DNA from: CAYONP01 sp964405335
GTDB taxonomy: Bacteria > Armatimonadota > UBA10988
Length of the DNA stretch: 46,395 bases
NCBI GenBank assembly: GCA_964405335.1
Contig: CAYONP010000042.1
Span: 1-46,395 of the forward strand
Reading direction: 5' to 3'
Notes under the pieces: model-generated
What the model was told of the DNA's origin: nothing
Seen by the model: the letters and a program-made list of their open reading frames with translations, nothing else
Databases searched by the model: none
Shown: positions 16,305 through 24,283 of the stretch, in pieces
How positions within the stretch are numbered: position 1 is the first letter of the stretch
Layout of the letters: the number at the start of each line of letters is the position of its first letter
Made by a program: the position numbers and the translations under genes

Positions 16305-17255
16305 ATGAACCGACGCGACTTCCTTGCCCGCACCGCCGCGCTCAGCGCCGGGCTGCACCTCGCCGGCCGCGCGCGGGCCGACGCGCCGCTGCCGACCCGG
16401 CTGCTCGGCCGCACCGGGCGCGAGGTGACCATCCTCGGCCTGGGCACCGCGCCGATTGGCGAGGGGCCGCCCAGCACCGACGAGGCGGAGCGCATCTTCG
16501 GCGCCGTGCTCGACCGCGGCGTGACCTATGTCGACACAGCCCGGATCTACGGCAACGCCGAGGAGGCGCTCGGGCGCCTGGTCCCCGCCCGGCGCGATGA
16601 GCTGTTCCTGGTCGGCAAGGTCTGGTGTGACACAGCCGCCGAGGCCGAGCGCTCGCTGACCGAATCGCTGCGCCTGCTGCGCACCGACCACCTCGACCTG
16701 CTCCACATCCACCACATCGGCGGGCGCGACGTCGACCGCGTGCTGGCCGACGACGGCGTGCTGCCCTGGCTGGTGCGCCAGAAAGAGGCCGGCGTCATCG
16801 GCCACATCGGGATGACCGGCCACGCCAACCCGAGCCGCTTTCTGCGCCTGCTGGAGACCGACCAGATCGATGTCGTGATGACCGTCCTGAACTACGCCGA
16901 CCGGAACCACTATGGCTTCGAGAGCGACGTGCTCAGCGCCTGCCGCGAGCGCGGCGTCGGCGTGGCGGCGATGAAGGTCTATGCCGGCATCGCGGGCGGG
17001 TTTCCCAACCACCGCAACGGCGCCGTCGGCTGCGCCACGCCGGCGGAGCGCCTGCCCGCGGCGCTGGCCTACGCCCTCGATCTGCCGGGCGTCTCGGTCG
17101 CCGTGGTCGGGCCGTTCACGTTGGAGCAGGCGGTGCAGAACGTCGACTTCGCCCGCGCCTACCGCCCGCTGCCGGCGCCGGCGCGGGCCGAACTGGTGGC
17201 CTTCGGGGCCGAGCTGGCGCCGACGCTGGGCACGCGCTACGGGCCCAACGGGTAG
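16305..17255 (+). CDS. Tat-exported aldo/keto reductase
   Basis: The 316-residue protein starts with a twin-arginine signal (MNRRDFLARTAALSAGLHLA), then the AKR fold: RLLGRTGREVTILGLGTAPIG, and the catalytic tetrad D77 and Y82 (VDTARIYGNAE), K105 (LFLVGKVW) and H136 (DLLHIHHIG). These enzymes reduce aldehydes or ketones with NADPH; the Tat signal implies folding with cofactor before export, as in several predicted planctomycete-type AKRs. ATG 16305 is chosen because it begins the Tat motif. The 3' end overlaps the convergent DapA-like gene by 19 bp. Confidence 0.88.
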   Translation: MNRRDFLARTAALSAGLHLAGRARADAPLPTRLLGRTGREVTILGLGTAPIGEGPPSTDEAERIFGAVLDRGVTYVDTARIYGNAEEALGRLVPARRDELFLVGKVWCDTAAEAERSLTESLRLLRTDHLDLLHIHHIGGRDVDRVLADDGVLPWLVRQKEAGVIGHIGMTGHANPSRFLRLLETDQIDVVMTVLNYADRNHYGFESDVLSACRERGVGVAAMKVYAGIAGGFPNHRNGAVGCATPAERLPAALAYALDLPGVSVAVVGPFTLEQAVQNVDFARAYRPLPAPARAELVAFGAELAPTLGTRYGPNG

Positions 17256-18121
17256 TCGGCGAGCAGCGCATCGAGCGCCGTCGCATCGTCGTTGGTCAGC
17301 TCCTCGGGCGGGCGGCAGGCGGCGCACTCGAGCCGGCCGAGCCGCCAGAGCACGTGCTTGAACCGCGGGTTGGCGTGGCCCGGCGCGTAGCACCGCTCGG
17401 CCAGCGGGTGGAGCCGCCGGCTGACCTCGCGCGCGGTGTCGAGCTCGCCGGCATGGACCGCCTGCGCCAGGGCGACGTGCAGCTCGGGCGTGATGCTGCC
17501 CATGCTCGAGAGGATGCCGTCGGCGCCGAGGGCCAGGTCGGCCAGCAGCCAGCGGCTGTGGGTGCTCCACACCGCGCAGGCCGGATTGGCCGCCCGGATG
17601 GTCGCCAGGTTGGCCTGAAACGTCGCCGGCGACGCGCTGCCCTCCTTGACCGCCACCACGCCGGGCGCGCGGACCAGCTCGGCCAGCCGGTCGCCCTCCC
17701 AGCCCGACTCGGGCAGCACAAACAGGACCAGCGGCAAGCTGCCGGCCGCGTGCAGGTCGATCAGCCGGTCGACCGGCTCGACGCCCGGCTTCGGCCAGAT
17801 CAGCAGCCCATGCGCGCCGGCCTCGCCGGCGGTCTCGGCCTGGCTCAGCTCGTCGCCAGCGGAGCCTTCGACCACGCCGGCGAGAATCGGCACGCTCGAC
17901 ACCTCGACCGCCGCACCGATCACCCGCCTTCGCTCCTCGGGTGAGAGCGCCGAGATCTGCCCGGCGTGGCCGCAGACCAGGATGCCGGTGACGCCGGGCA
18001 CCGCGCTCAGTTGCGCGATGTGGCGGCGCAGCGCCTCGAGATCGAGGCTCAGGTCGTCGCCGAAGGGCGTCATCGCCGCCGGGATGACGCTCCGGCGGGG
18101 CAGCGAGCCCGGCTGGTTCAT
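17237..18121 (-). CDS. DapA/N-acetylneuraminate-lyase family aldolase
   Basis: The 294-residue TIM barrel has the family layout: VIPAAMTPFGDDLSLDLEAL, GVTGILVCGHAGQISALSPEER and the Schiff-base Lys K159 in GVVAVKEGS. The usual Tyr of the Y-N-x-P motif is absent: the strand reads LVLFVLPESG (132-140). The GxxGE loop is GHAGQ. These changes argue against true dihydrodipicolinate synthase and for a 2-keto-3-deoxy sugar acid aldolase-like or divergent enzyme. The ATG overlaps the upstream hydrolase stop (ATGA at 18118-18121). It could act after RhmD; inference only. Confidence 0.82.
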   Translation of the reverse strand: MNQPGSLPRRSVIPAAMTPFGDDLSLDLEALRRHIAQLSAVPGVTGILVCGHAGQISALSPEERRRVIGAAVEVSSVPILAGVVEGSAGDELSQAETAGEAGAHGLLIWPKPGVEPVDRLIDLHAAGSLPLVLFVLPESGWEGDRLAELVRAPGVVAVKEGSASPATFQANLATIRAANPACAVWSTHSRWLLADLALGADGILSSMGSITPELHVALAQAVHAGELDTAREVSRRLHPLAERCYAPGHANPRFKHVLWRLGRLECAACRPPEELTNDDATALDALLADYPLGP

Positions 18122-19428
18122 GGCCACCCCCGGCGCAGGACGGTCGGAAACAGAATCGCCTCCAGGTCGGGCGAGCGGTCGCCGGCCGCCACTCGGTCGG
18201 CCAACTCGCAGGCCGCGGCGGCAACCAGCAGCGGCGGCGGCACGCGGTCGGTCGGCAGCCGTTGTCCGGTCAGCCCCTGCCGGCCGAGCGGCACGCCGGC
18301 AAAGACCTCGGGCAGCTCGCCGGCGGCCTCGCCGGCCAGCGCGGCGAGGTAGGCCTGGTCGGGATTGAACCGCACCCAGGGCAGCTTCGCCTCGAGCCAA
18401 CCCTGGTACAGGTTGTACAGATGGTGCGCTTCGGGCACCGGCTGGAGGTGATCGGGCGTGCCGCCGAGGACCATGACCAGCAGGCGCTCGAGGTTGATCC
18501 GCGCCTGGATGAGCTGGCCGGATGGATCGCGCTCCTGCCAGAACCGCTCGGTCGCGCGGCGGTCGAGCAGGTGGCCGGGCCAGCGGGCGAGCAGCCGACC
18601 CTGCTCGGCGGCGGTGACCAGGCTGAGCGGATAGGCGAACCGTGTAGCATCACCCAATGCCGGCGCCGGCAGCGCCAGCGGCGGCAGGTCGCGGCCGTCC
18701 GGCTGGCCGTTGCGGTCGAAGTCGAAGTAGAACGCGCCGGGCGGACCCAGCCCGCCACCGACCAGGGCCACCGGCAGCGTCTCGCTGTAGGCCAGGCTGC
18801 TGTAATCGACGACGCCGGTGCGCGGGTCGACGGCGGGGTTGACCCGCTCACCCTCGGCACCCCAGAGCAGCGTCGCCGCGCCGTCGCCGACCGGCGTCTC
18901 CCAGGTCGCCAGCCAGGCCAGTCCCTGCACCTTGCGGCGCTGCTGCACCAGGGTCAGCACCGCCGCGTTGCCGCCGGTGCTCCAGCCGACCACGCCGACA
19001 TTGCCGGGCGCCGGCACCAGCGGCGCCACCAACTGCGCCAGCGTTCGGCCGCGGCTGTCGCGCCCGCCGGCAGCAAAGGCGATCACATCGGCCAGGGCGA
19101 GAATGCTCTGTGGCCCGCGGCGGTCGTCGCGGCCGCCGGTCTGCACGGCACCGGCCGCCGGACCGGGGAAGAGAAACCGGAGCTCGACGAAACCGAGCGG
19201 CGCGAGTGGCGAGAGCACGCGGCTCATGTCGCCGGCGCCCCAGCCGCCGGGCACGTGGATGACCACCGGCGCGCCGGCCCCGTACCGTGGCGCCTCGGGC
19301 ACGGCCACCCGCACCGCGATGCCGTCGGGCCCGGCCGCCTCGCTGCGCACGCGCAGGTCGATCTCGCGCAGCGCGGCGGCGGGCAGGGCGGCCAGGAGCA
19401 GCAGGGGCAGCCAGCGGCGCATCGGCAT
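18118..19428 (-). CDS. Secreted alpha/beta-hydrolase-like protein
   Basis: The 436-residue protein begins MPMRRWLPLLLLAALPAAAL, a signal peptide. The sequence then shows an alpha/beta hydrolase core: APVVIHVPGGWG (oxyanion-type HxxGG), and the nucleophile elbow GWSTGG, preceded by a GNVGVVG strand. FDFDRNGQPDGRDLPPL is an Asp-rich, possibly calcium-binding loop. A downstream PDHLQPVPEAHHLYN segment supplies plausible acid and His residues. No closer family is recognised. The stop overlaps the DapA-like start by 4 nt, so the two are probably co-translated. ATG 19422 is an alternative start. Confidence 0.75.
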   Translation of the reverse strand: MPMRRWLPLLLLAALPAAALREIDLRVRSEAAGPDGIAVRVAVPEAPRYGAGAPVVIHVPGGWGAGDMSRVLSPLAPLGFVELRFLFPGPAAGAVQTGGRDDRRGPQSILALADVIAFAAGGRDSRGRTLAQLVAPLVPAPGNVGVVGWSTGGNAAVLTLVQQRRKVQGLAWLATWETPVGDGAATLLWGAEGERVNPAVDPRTGVVDYSSLAYSETLPVALVGGGLGPPGAFYFDFDRNGQPDGRDLPPLALPAPALGDATRFAYPLSLVTAAEQGRLLARWPGHLLDRRATERFWQERDPSGQLIQARINLERLLVMVLGGTPDHLQPVPEAHHLYNLYQGWLEAKLPWVRFNPDQAYLAALAGEAAGELPEVFAGVPLGRQGLTGQRLPTDRVPPPLLVAAAACELADRVAAGDRSPDLEAILFPTVLRRGWP

Positions 19429-19478
19429 CTCAGCGCCCTCATCATGCCCGAGCCGCGCCGGCGCGGCAAGCCCCAGGG

Positions 19479-20537
19479 TCAAGGAGCAAGCAGCCGGCCG
19501 CCGGGCAGGCGGCGGAGGAGATCGACCAGTGCCGCGGAGATGGTGAAGACCAGCAGGCCGAGCAACGCCATCGGCAGCGCCGACGGCAGCCAGGCGGGGA
19601 AGGCCGGCAGGCCGAGATCGTAGCGGAAGACGTTGATCACCGCCGGGTGGATCAAGTAGATGCCCAGGCTCAGCGGGCCGAGCCAGGCGAGCAGCCGGCC
19701 GCCGGCGCGCTCGCCCGAGCAGTAGGCGCGGAAGCAGACGAACAGCGCCAGCGAGGGGAAGAAGACGGCCGGGCTGTAGTAGTCGAAGAAGGTGTTGTCG
19801 CGCGGCTGGCCGGGCACCGTCTGTTGCGCCACGCCGAGGATGATCGCCGCGATGCCGACGGCGGCAACCAGCGCGGCACCGTGACCGACCAGGCGCGTCA
19901 CCGGCAGGTTGGCCAGCACATAGCCGAACAGGTAGTAGCCGAAATAGACGCAGCCGCAGGTGACCGCGACGCCGGCGGCGCCGAGCTCGTCGTGGAACGC
20001 GATCAGCGCCATCCCCAGCGTGCTGAGGCCGAGACCCAGGCGATAGGCCCGGCGCAGAGGCTCGGGCCGCAGCCACCGGGCGACGGCGGGGGTGAGCAGC
20101 CCGAACCAGATCAGCCAGGGCAGGAACCAGAGGTGGCGGTAGGCCGAGCCCGAGACGAAGGCCCAGGCGATCTTCCGCGGCCACCAGTTGCGGTCGCGCA
20201 CGAGCAGGCCCCAGACGATGAAGAAGGCCGTCCAGGCCAGGTATGGCACGACGATGCGAACCAGCCGCCGGCGGTAGAACGAGCGCACGTCGACCGAGCG
20301 CAGCGGGGCCAAGTTGAGCGCGCCGCTGAGCATGAAGAAGAGCGGCACGGCCGGCCGGGTGAGGCCGGCAATCAGGTTCGCGGAGTGCCACTCGCGCGAG
20401 TCCATCGCCGCGGTGTCGAGCACGACGGCGGCGATGACATGGCCCATGACGACCATGAGCGAGGCAACCACACGCAGCACATCAAGGTACAGCAACCGGC
20501 CCGCGCCCTCGGCGCGGGGCTCCGCTGCGGCCCCCAT
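19479..20537 (-). CDS. Acyltransferase family 3 integral membrane protein
   Basis: The 352-residue protein shows the acyltransferase_3 pattern: RLLYLDVLRVVASLMVVMGH with the conserved R-x-x-A and His, then VPLFFMLSGALN, RRRLVRIVVPYLAWT and HLWFLPWLI. About ten hydrophobic segments follow, including LGIYLIHPAVINV near the end. Members O-acylate exported glycans, lipids or peptides, taking acyl groups across the membrane. It is a singleton between the secreted hydrolase and the BNR gene; the target is unknown. Confidence 0.88.
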   Translation of the reverse strand: MGAAAEPRAEGAGRLLYLDVLRVVASLMVVMGHVIAAVVLDTAAMDSREWHSANLIAGLTRPAVPLFFMLSGALNLAPLRSVDVRSFYRRRLVRIVVPYLAWTAFFIVWGLLVRDRNWWPRKIAWAFVSGSAYRHLWFLPWLIWFGLLTPAVARWLRPEPLRRAYRLGLGLSTLGMALIAFHDELGAAGVAVTCGCVYFGYYLFGYVLANLPVTRLVGHGAALVAAVGIAAIILGVAQQTVPGQPRDNTFFDYYSPAVFFPSLALFVCFRAYCSGERAGGRLLAWLGPLSLGIYLIHPAVINVFRYDLGLPAFPAWLPSALPMALLGLLVFTISAALVDLLRRLPGGRLLAP

Positions 20538-20594
20538 CGCGGGCTCTCCTGAACCGGCCCCACCGCCGGCTCGAGCGACCTTCTCTCGTGCGCG

Positions 20595-21704
20595 CTAGCC
20601 GAACTTCACCGCGTAGACCGGCGCCAGCGTGGTCGACAGCGTCTGCCACGACTCGCCACCGTCGCCGCTAGTATACAGATTGCCATTGGTCGTGCCCATG
20701 AGCAGCGACCGGCCGTCCTCGTCGAGCGCCATGGCGTGGCGGTAGACCAGATCGTAGCAGTGCTCCTGCGGCAGGCCGCGGCGCAACTGCGTGAAGCTCT
20801 TGCCACCGTCGTCGGTGCGGGTCACCACCAGCGTGCCGTCGGGCGCGGTGCGTACGCCGTCCGAGAGCATCGGGGCGAACCAGGCCGTGTCGGCCTGCTC
20901 GGGATGCACCTGCACCGCGAAGCCATAGCTGCACGGCTCGACGTTCTCAATCTCGTACCAGCTCTCCAGGTTGTTCGTGCTCCTGAAGATCCCATTATGA
21001 TGCTGGCACCAGAAGACATCAGGATTCGAGGGTGACTGGACCACCAGGTGCGGATCCTGGGCGTCTTCGTTGTCCTGCAGCTCGGGCGGCATGTAGCGGG
21101 CGATCATGCCCTTCGAGTGCTTGCCCCACGTCGCGCAGCCGTCCTCGCTGGTCCACACCCCGCCGCACGAGGCGGCGATGCTCACCCGCTGGTCATCGCG
21201 CGGGTCGACCATGACCGAGTGGATGCCGGGGTGCTCGTACCCGCCGCCGAACCACTGGCTGCGCTCGGGCCGGTCCCACAGCTCGCGGCAGAGGCGCCAG
21301 TCGTTGGCCCGGTCGTCACAGATGAACAGCCCGCCCGGCAGCGTGCCGGCATAGAGCCGGCCCGGCTGGTCGGCGCTGCCCGGCTCGAGGCAGAGCAACT
21401 GGATCAGGCTCCACTTGGTCGGCTGCGGCTTCTGCTGCTCGGCCTCCAGCTCCTCGGGCGTCGGCTCGGGATAGGTCGGCGGGGTGAGGTCTTCCCAGGT
21501 CTCGCCGCCGTCGTCGCTGCGCCGGAACTTGGCCCCGAAGTGGCCGGTTGCCAGCGCGGCATACAGGGTCCCGTCGCGCGGGTCGGCCAGCATCGTGGCG
21601 ATCGGCTCGCCGACAAACGAAACCCGGTCAATGCGCCACGAGCCGTTGGCCCGGCGCAGCTCGACCAACCCCTTGCGCGTCGCCACCAGGGCGCGGTCCG
21701 ACAT
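20595..21704 (-). CDS. BNR/sortilin-like beta-propeller protein
   Basis: The 369-residue protein contains repeated Asp-box motifs (S-x-D-x-G-x-T-W type): RRSDDGGETWEDL, WTSEDGCATW, FRSTNNLESW, TRTDDGGKSF and YTSGDGGESWQTL, spaced as in sialidase or VPS10-type propellers. GLFICDD, GIHSVMVDPRD and YGFAVQVHP are the intervening strands. No signal peptide is evident, and sialidase catalytic residues (Arg triad) are not recognisable, so binding or structural function is more likely than hydrolysis. It is the last gene of the ArsR-VOC-VOC-MoaD-like cluster, 11 nt after the MoaD-like gene. Confidence 0.85.
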   Translation of the reverse strand: MSDRALVATRKGLVELRRANGSWRIDRVSFVGEPIATMLADPRDGTLYAALATGHFGAKFRRSDDGGETWEDLTPPTYPEPTPEELEAEQQKPQPTKWSLIQLLCLEPGSADQPGRLYAGTLPGGLFICDDRANDWRLCRELWDRPERSQWFGGGYEHPGIHSVMVDPRDDQRVSIAASCGGVWTSEDGCATWGKHSKGMIARYMPPELQDNEDAQDPHLVVQSPSNPDVFWCQHHNGIFRSTNNLESWYEIENVEPCSYGFAVQVHPEQADTAWFAPMLSDGVRTAPDGTLVVTRTDDGGKSFTQLRRGLPQEHCYDLVYRHAMALDEDGRSLLMGTTNGNLYTSGDGGESWQTLSTTLAPVYAVKFG

Positions 21705-21715
21705 CGCTCTGCTCC

Positions 21716-21985
21716 TTATCCGCCCGAGAGTGCTTGCATGATGAAGATCTCGCCGTCGGCCGCGACCGGCTGGTCGAGCGAAGCCCGATCGAGAATCTGC
21801 CGCCCGTCGACGAAGATGGCCACGTGCTGCCGGCAGTGGCCGCGGTCATCGAGAATGTAGCCGCGCAACTGCGGCAGGTTGGCGAACACCGCCTCGAGGC
21901 TGTCGCGCAGCGTGCCGCCGGCCACCTGCTGCGGCGGGCAGTCGACATGCCGGGCCAGCGTCCGCGTGAAACTCACCCGTGGCAC
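21716..21985 (-). CDS. MoaD/ThiS-like beta-grasp protein ending in Gly-Gly
   Basis: The 89-residue protein starts at GTG 21985, two nt after the stop of the upstream VOC gene. It shows the MoaD/ThiS ubiquitin-like pattern: VSFTRTLARHV, GTLRDSLEAVFANLPQLRGY, HVAIFVDGRQI and the end EIFIMQALSGG. The C-terminal diglycine is the site adenylated by E1-like enzymes in sulfur transfer or protein conjugation. No MoaE, MoeB/ThiF or JAB protease gene is nearby, and moaC is 8 kb away in an unrelated operon, so it is not obviously the molybdopterin synthase subunit. The pairing with the BNR propeller suggests a dedicated role. Confidence 0.85.
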   Translation of the reverse strand: MPRVSFTRTLARHVDCPPQQVAGGTLRDSLEAVFANLPQLRGYILDDRGHCRQHVAIFVDGRQILDRASLDQPVAADGEIFIMQALSGG

Positions 21986-21987
21986 GG

Positions 21988-22344
21988 TCAGCCCTCCGGG
22001 TGCATCAGGCCGAACACCCGGCCCTCCGGGTCGGCCATGATGGCGTAGGTGCACTGGCCTGGAATCTCTTTCGGCCCGAAAACCGCGGTCGCGCCGAGCC
22101 CGGTAGCCTGTTTCATCACCGCGGCCACGTCGTCGACCTGCACGTAGACGGTCAACTGCGCCGGCGCCGGCATGCCCTGCGGCAACTGAAAGATGCCGCC
22201 GCTGATCTGCCCGTCGCCGGTGCGGATGAACTGGTAGTCGTTGTCATAGCGTTCGATCGACCAGTCGAACAGCGTGCCGTAGAACGACTTCATCGCCTCG
22301 GCATCGGCAGCGAACAGCTCGTAGTGAATGACGGGATTGCCCAC
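21988..22344 (-). CDS. VOC/glyoxalase-fold protein
   Basis: The 118-residue protein has one VOC fold with two beta-alpha-beta-beta-beta units: VIHYELFAADAEAMKSFYGT, LFDWSIERY, GGIFQLP, AQLTVYVQVDDVAAVMKQA and FGPKEIPGQCTYAIMADPEG, close to the family that ends DPEGNxFGL. GTG 22344 is preferred because GGAGG lies 5 nt before it; the longer frame to 22428 has no conserved sequence. Such single-domain VOCs bind small molecules or metals and are often controlled by the ArsR type found upstream. Confidence 0.82.
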   Translation of the reverse strand: MGNPVIHYELFAADAEAMKSFYGTLFDWSIERYDNDYQFIRTGDGQISGGIFQLPQGMPAPAQLTVYVQVDDVAAVMKQATGLGATAVFGPKEIPGQCTYAIMADPEGRVFGLMHPEG

Positions 22345-22477
22345 TTCGACCTCCAGGTCGGCGGCCACCAGATTCGACTCTAACGCCAATCGCGGCGGCG
22401 CGCGGGTGGTCCACGGGTAGGTGACCACCGCTCCTCCGGCTGGTGCAACAAGGCGACCGGCGGCCGAGTTCCGTCAC

Positions 22478-22501
22478 GGGCCGGCCCGCTGGGGCCGGCC
22501 C
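22478..22501. other. Inter-cistronic GC-rich hairpin
   Basis: Two copies of the self-complementary 10-mer GGGCCGGCCC (22478-22487 and 22492-22501) flank a GCTG loop just after the stop of the upstream VOC gene. It has no T-run, so processing or stability is more likely than termination. Confidence 0.5.
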
Positions 22502-22509
22502 GCGCGCGG

Positions 22510-22851
22510 TCAGTGCTCGGTGTGGATGCCGATCACGTTGCCGTCGGGATCGCTGAACAGCGCGAAGTGGCCGTGACCGGGAATGGCGGTCTTGCCCTGC
22601 ACCGTCTTGCCGCCGGCCGCCTCGGCCGCGGCCAGGGTCTCCTCGAGGCTGTCCACCGCGAAGTAGACGCAGATGCCCGTCTGGCCCTCGTCGCTGCCCG
22701 CCAGGCCGCCGCCGAGCGGCACGTCGTCGCCGTGCGAGACCATGTCGTAGCCCGGCATCATCGACTCGACCTTCCAGTCGAAGACCTTGGTGTAGAACGC
22801 GGACAGGCCGCTCTGGCCCATGATTTCCCAGTGACAGATCGCATTGCCCAT
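22510..22851 (-). CDS. VOC/glyoxalase-fold protein, first of a tandem pair
   Basis: The 113-residue protein shows the same fold as its downstream neighbour: ICHWEIMGQSGLSAFYTKV, FDWKVES, GGGLAG, GICVYFAVDSLEETLAAAEA and AIPGHGHFALFSDPDGNVIG. The identity pattern suggests an old tandem duplication. It is 20 nt downstream of the ArsR gene in the same orientation. ATG 22851 begins the conserved strand. Likely a small-molecule-binding protein or dioxygenase-like enzyme; substrate unknown. Confidence 0.85.
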   Translation of the reverse strand: MGNAICHWEIMGQSGLSAFYTKVFDWKVESMMPGYDMVSHGDDVPLGGGLAGSDEGQTGICVYFAVDSLEETLAAAEAAGGKTVQGKTAIPGHGHFALFSDPDGNVIGIHTEH

Positions 22852-22871
22852 GGCGTGAAACCCTCCTCGGT

Positions 22872-23210
22872 TCACTCGTTCGCTTCGTTCTCGCGCTGCA
22901 GGTAATCGCTCAGCGACTGCAACGCCTCGCTCCAGTAGCGCTCGTAGCGCCGCACCCACTCGGTCGCCGGCCGCAGCCCCTCGGGCCGCAGGCGACAGCG
23001 CCGCACCCGCCCTTCGCGGCTGCGCTCGACCAACCCAGCGCGCTCCAGCACGCTCAGATGCTTGCTCACCGCCGGCAGCGACATGTCGAACGGCGCGGCC
23101 AGCTCGCTCACCGTCGCCTCGCCCTCGCTCAGTCGCTCGAGCATCGCCCGGCGCGTTGCGTCGGACAAGGCACCAAACGTCCGGTCCAGGTCCGGTCCTT
23201 GATGAACCAT
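22872..23210 (-). CDS. ArsR-family winged-helix repressor
   Basis: The 112-residue regulator has the ArsR/SmtB pattern without metal-binding cysteines: LDRTFGALSDATRRAMLERL, GEATVSELAAPFDMSLPAVSKHLSVLERAGLVE and VRRCRLRPEGLRPATEWV. The C-terminus RYERYWSEALQSLSDYL matches the subgroup that accompanies SRPBCC or VOC genes. The ATG at 23210 lies within a palindromic operator, so autoregulation is expected. It heads the VOC-VOC-MoaD-BNR cluster. Confidence 0.9.
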   Translation of the reverse strand: MVHQGPDLDRTFGALSDATRRAMLERLSEGEATVSELAAPFDMSLPAVSKHLSVLERAGLVERSREGRVRRCRLRPEGLRPATEWVRRYERYWSEALQSLSDYLQRENEANE

Positions 23211-23218
23211 TTGGTTAA
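23203..23218. promoter_or_regulatory. ArsR operator overlapping the start codon, near-leaderless promoter
   Basis: On the minus strand TTAACCAAATGGTTCA is a near-perfect inverted repeat (AACCA-AA-TGGTT) containing the ArsR start codon. TACACT, a plausible -10 box, ends about 10 nt before the ATG, so the transcript would have almost no leader. Operators at this position are usual for ArsR/SRPBCC-type regulators. Confidence 0.6.
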
Positions 23219-23330
23219 GTGTAACGCCGGCCGGTCGGGCGGGCAAGGGTCGCGGGAAGCCGCGTCCCGCGGCCAGCGTTGCCTGGAGGCATAGTAGACC
23301 GGGCGGCGGGGGCTGGACGGGAGATTGACG

Positions 23331-24283
23331 ATGCGTATCTTCACCAGCCTCGCGGTGCTGGGCCTGCTGGCCACCCTGGNNNNNNNNNNNNNNNNNNNNN
23401 NNNNNNNNNNNNNNNNNNNNNNNNNNNNNNNNNNNNNNNNNNNNNNNNNNNNNNNNNNNNNNNNNNNNNNNNNNNNNNNGCCCTGCGCGAGGCCAAGAGC
23501 GAGGCCGAGGCGGCCGCGCTGCCCACCGCGCTGTTCGCGGCGCAGACCAATCTGGCCGAGGCCAATCGGCCGGCCATCGCCGCGGCCTGGCGCGCCGCGG
23601 CGCTCGACGAGAACGAGCTGCGCGACGGAATCATCGGCGTGCTCGGCAAACACGGGCGCTTCCGCTACCGGTTCGGCTCGAACGGCACCGTCTCGGCGCA
23701 GCATGCCGAGGGGCAACCGCCGTCACCCGCCGAGCCGGACCTGTTCGAGTTCGCTCCCGCCTACTCCGAGGAGGACACCTACACGCTCCAGATCGGCATC
23801 ACCACGACACCCGTGGCAACCGTCGATCTCGACGAAGGAAGCACATCGGTCAGAGTCTCGCCCGGCATCGCCGGCCAGGCCGTGGCCCGGGCCGCGGTGG
23901 CCGAGTATCTGACCGTCTCCGAGGGTCACACCCGACTGCGGGTCACGGCGCGCACGACGGTCGACGCCGGCTATGGCGGTGTCGCCTGTGGCGGCGCCGG
24001 CGGCAGCCAGGGACACCAGACGATCGAGCTCTACGGCCTCGACGGCGAGGTGCAGCGGGAGGAGTTCCTGCTCGGCTCGGTCGTCGCGCCAGTCGTCTAC
24101 TTCATCATCGAGAACGTCGACGGACCGTTCATTCGGACGGCGACCTTCGATGTCTCCAACACCGGCGGTGAGTATCTGGTCAAGGTCGGCGGCGAGGCCA
24201 ACGCCTGGGCCGGCGGCCTCGCCGGCGGCTCGGCGCGGACCGAGACGATCAACGAGATTGTCACCGTCGAACTGCTCGACTAA
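23331..24283 (+). CDS. Secreted protein of unknown function interrupted by a 100-N gap
   Basis: ATG 23331, preceded by GGGAG, starts a signal peptide (MRIFTSLAVLGLLATL) that runs into N at 23380-23479. Beyond the gap the open frame from 23480 to TAA 24283 encodes an Ala/Glu-rich helical stretch (ALREAKSEAEAAALPTALFA) and then beta-rich sequence: YTLQIGITTTPVATVDLDEG, HTRLRVTARTTVDAGYGG, VVYFIIENVDG and GEYLVKVGGEA. The two parts are in different nominal frames only because the gap length is arbitrary; joining them is inferred. The flanks of this gap are not duplicated, so real sequence is missing. No family recognised. Convergent overlap of 4 bp with the lactonase gene. Confidence 0.6.

Noticed and set aside
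20595..21704. Active sialidase
   Set aside because: Asp boxes are clear, but the Arg triad and the Tyr/Glu nucleophile pair of sialidases could not be placed, and there is no signal peptide.
20595..21985. Molybdopterin synthase MoaD/MoaE pair
   Set aside because: No MoaE is nearby and moaC is in a different operon 8 kb away. The BNR neighbour does not fit molybdenum cofactor synthesis.
23380..23479. False gap like the one at 14929
   Set aside because: The flanks are not duplicated, so real sequence is probably missing here.
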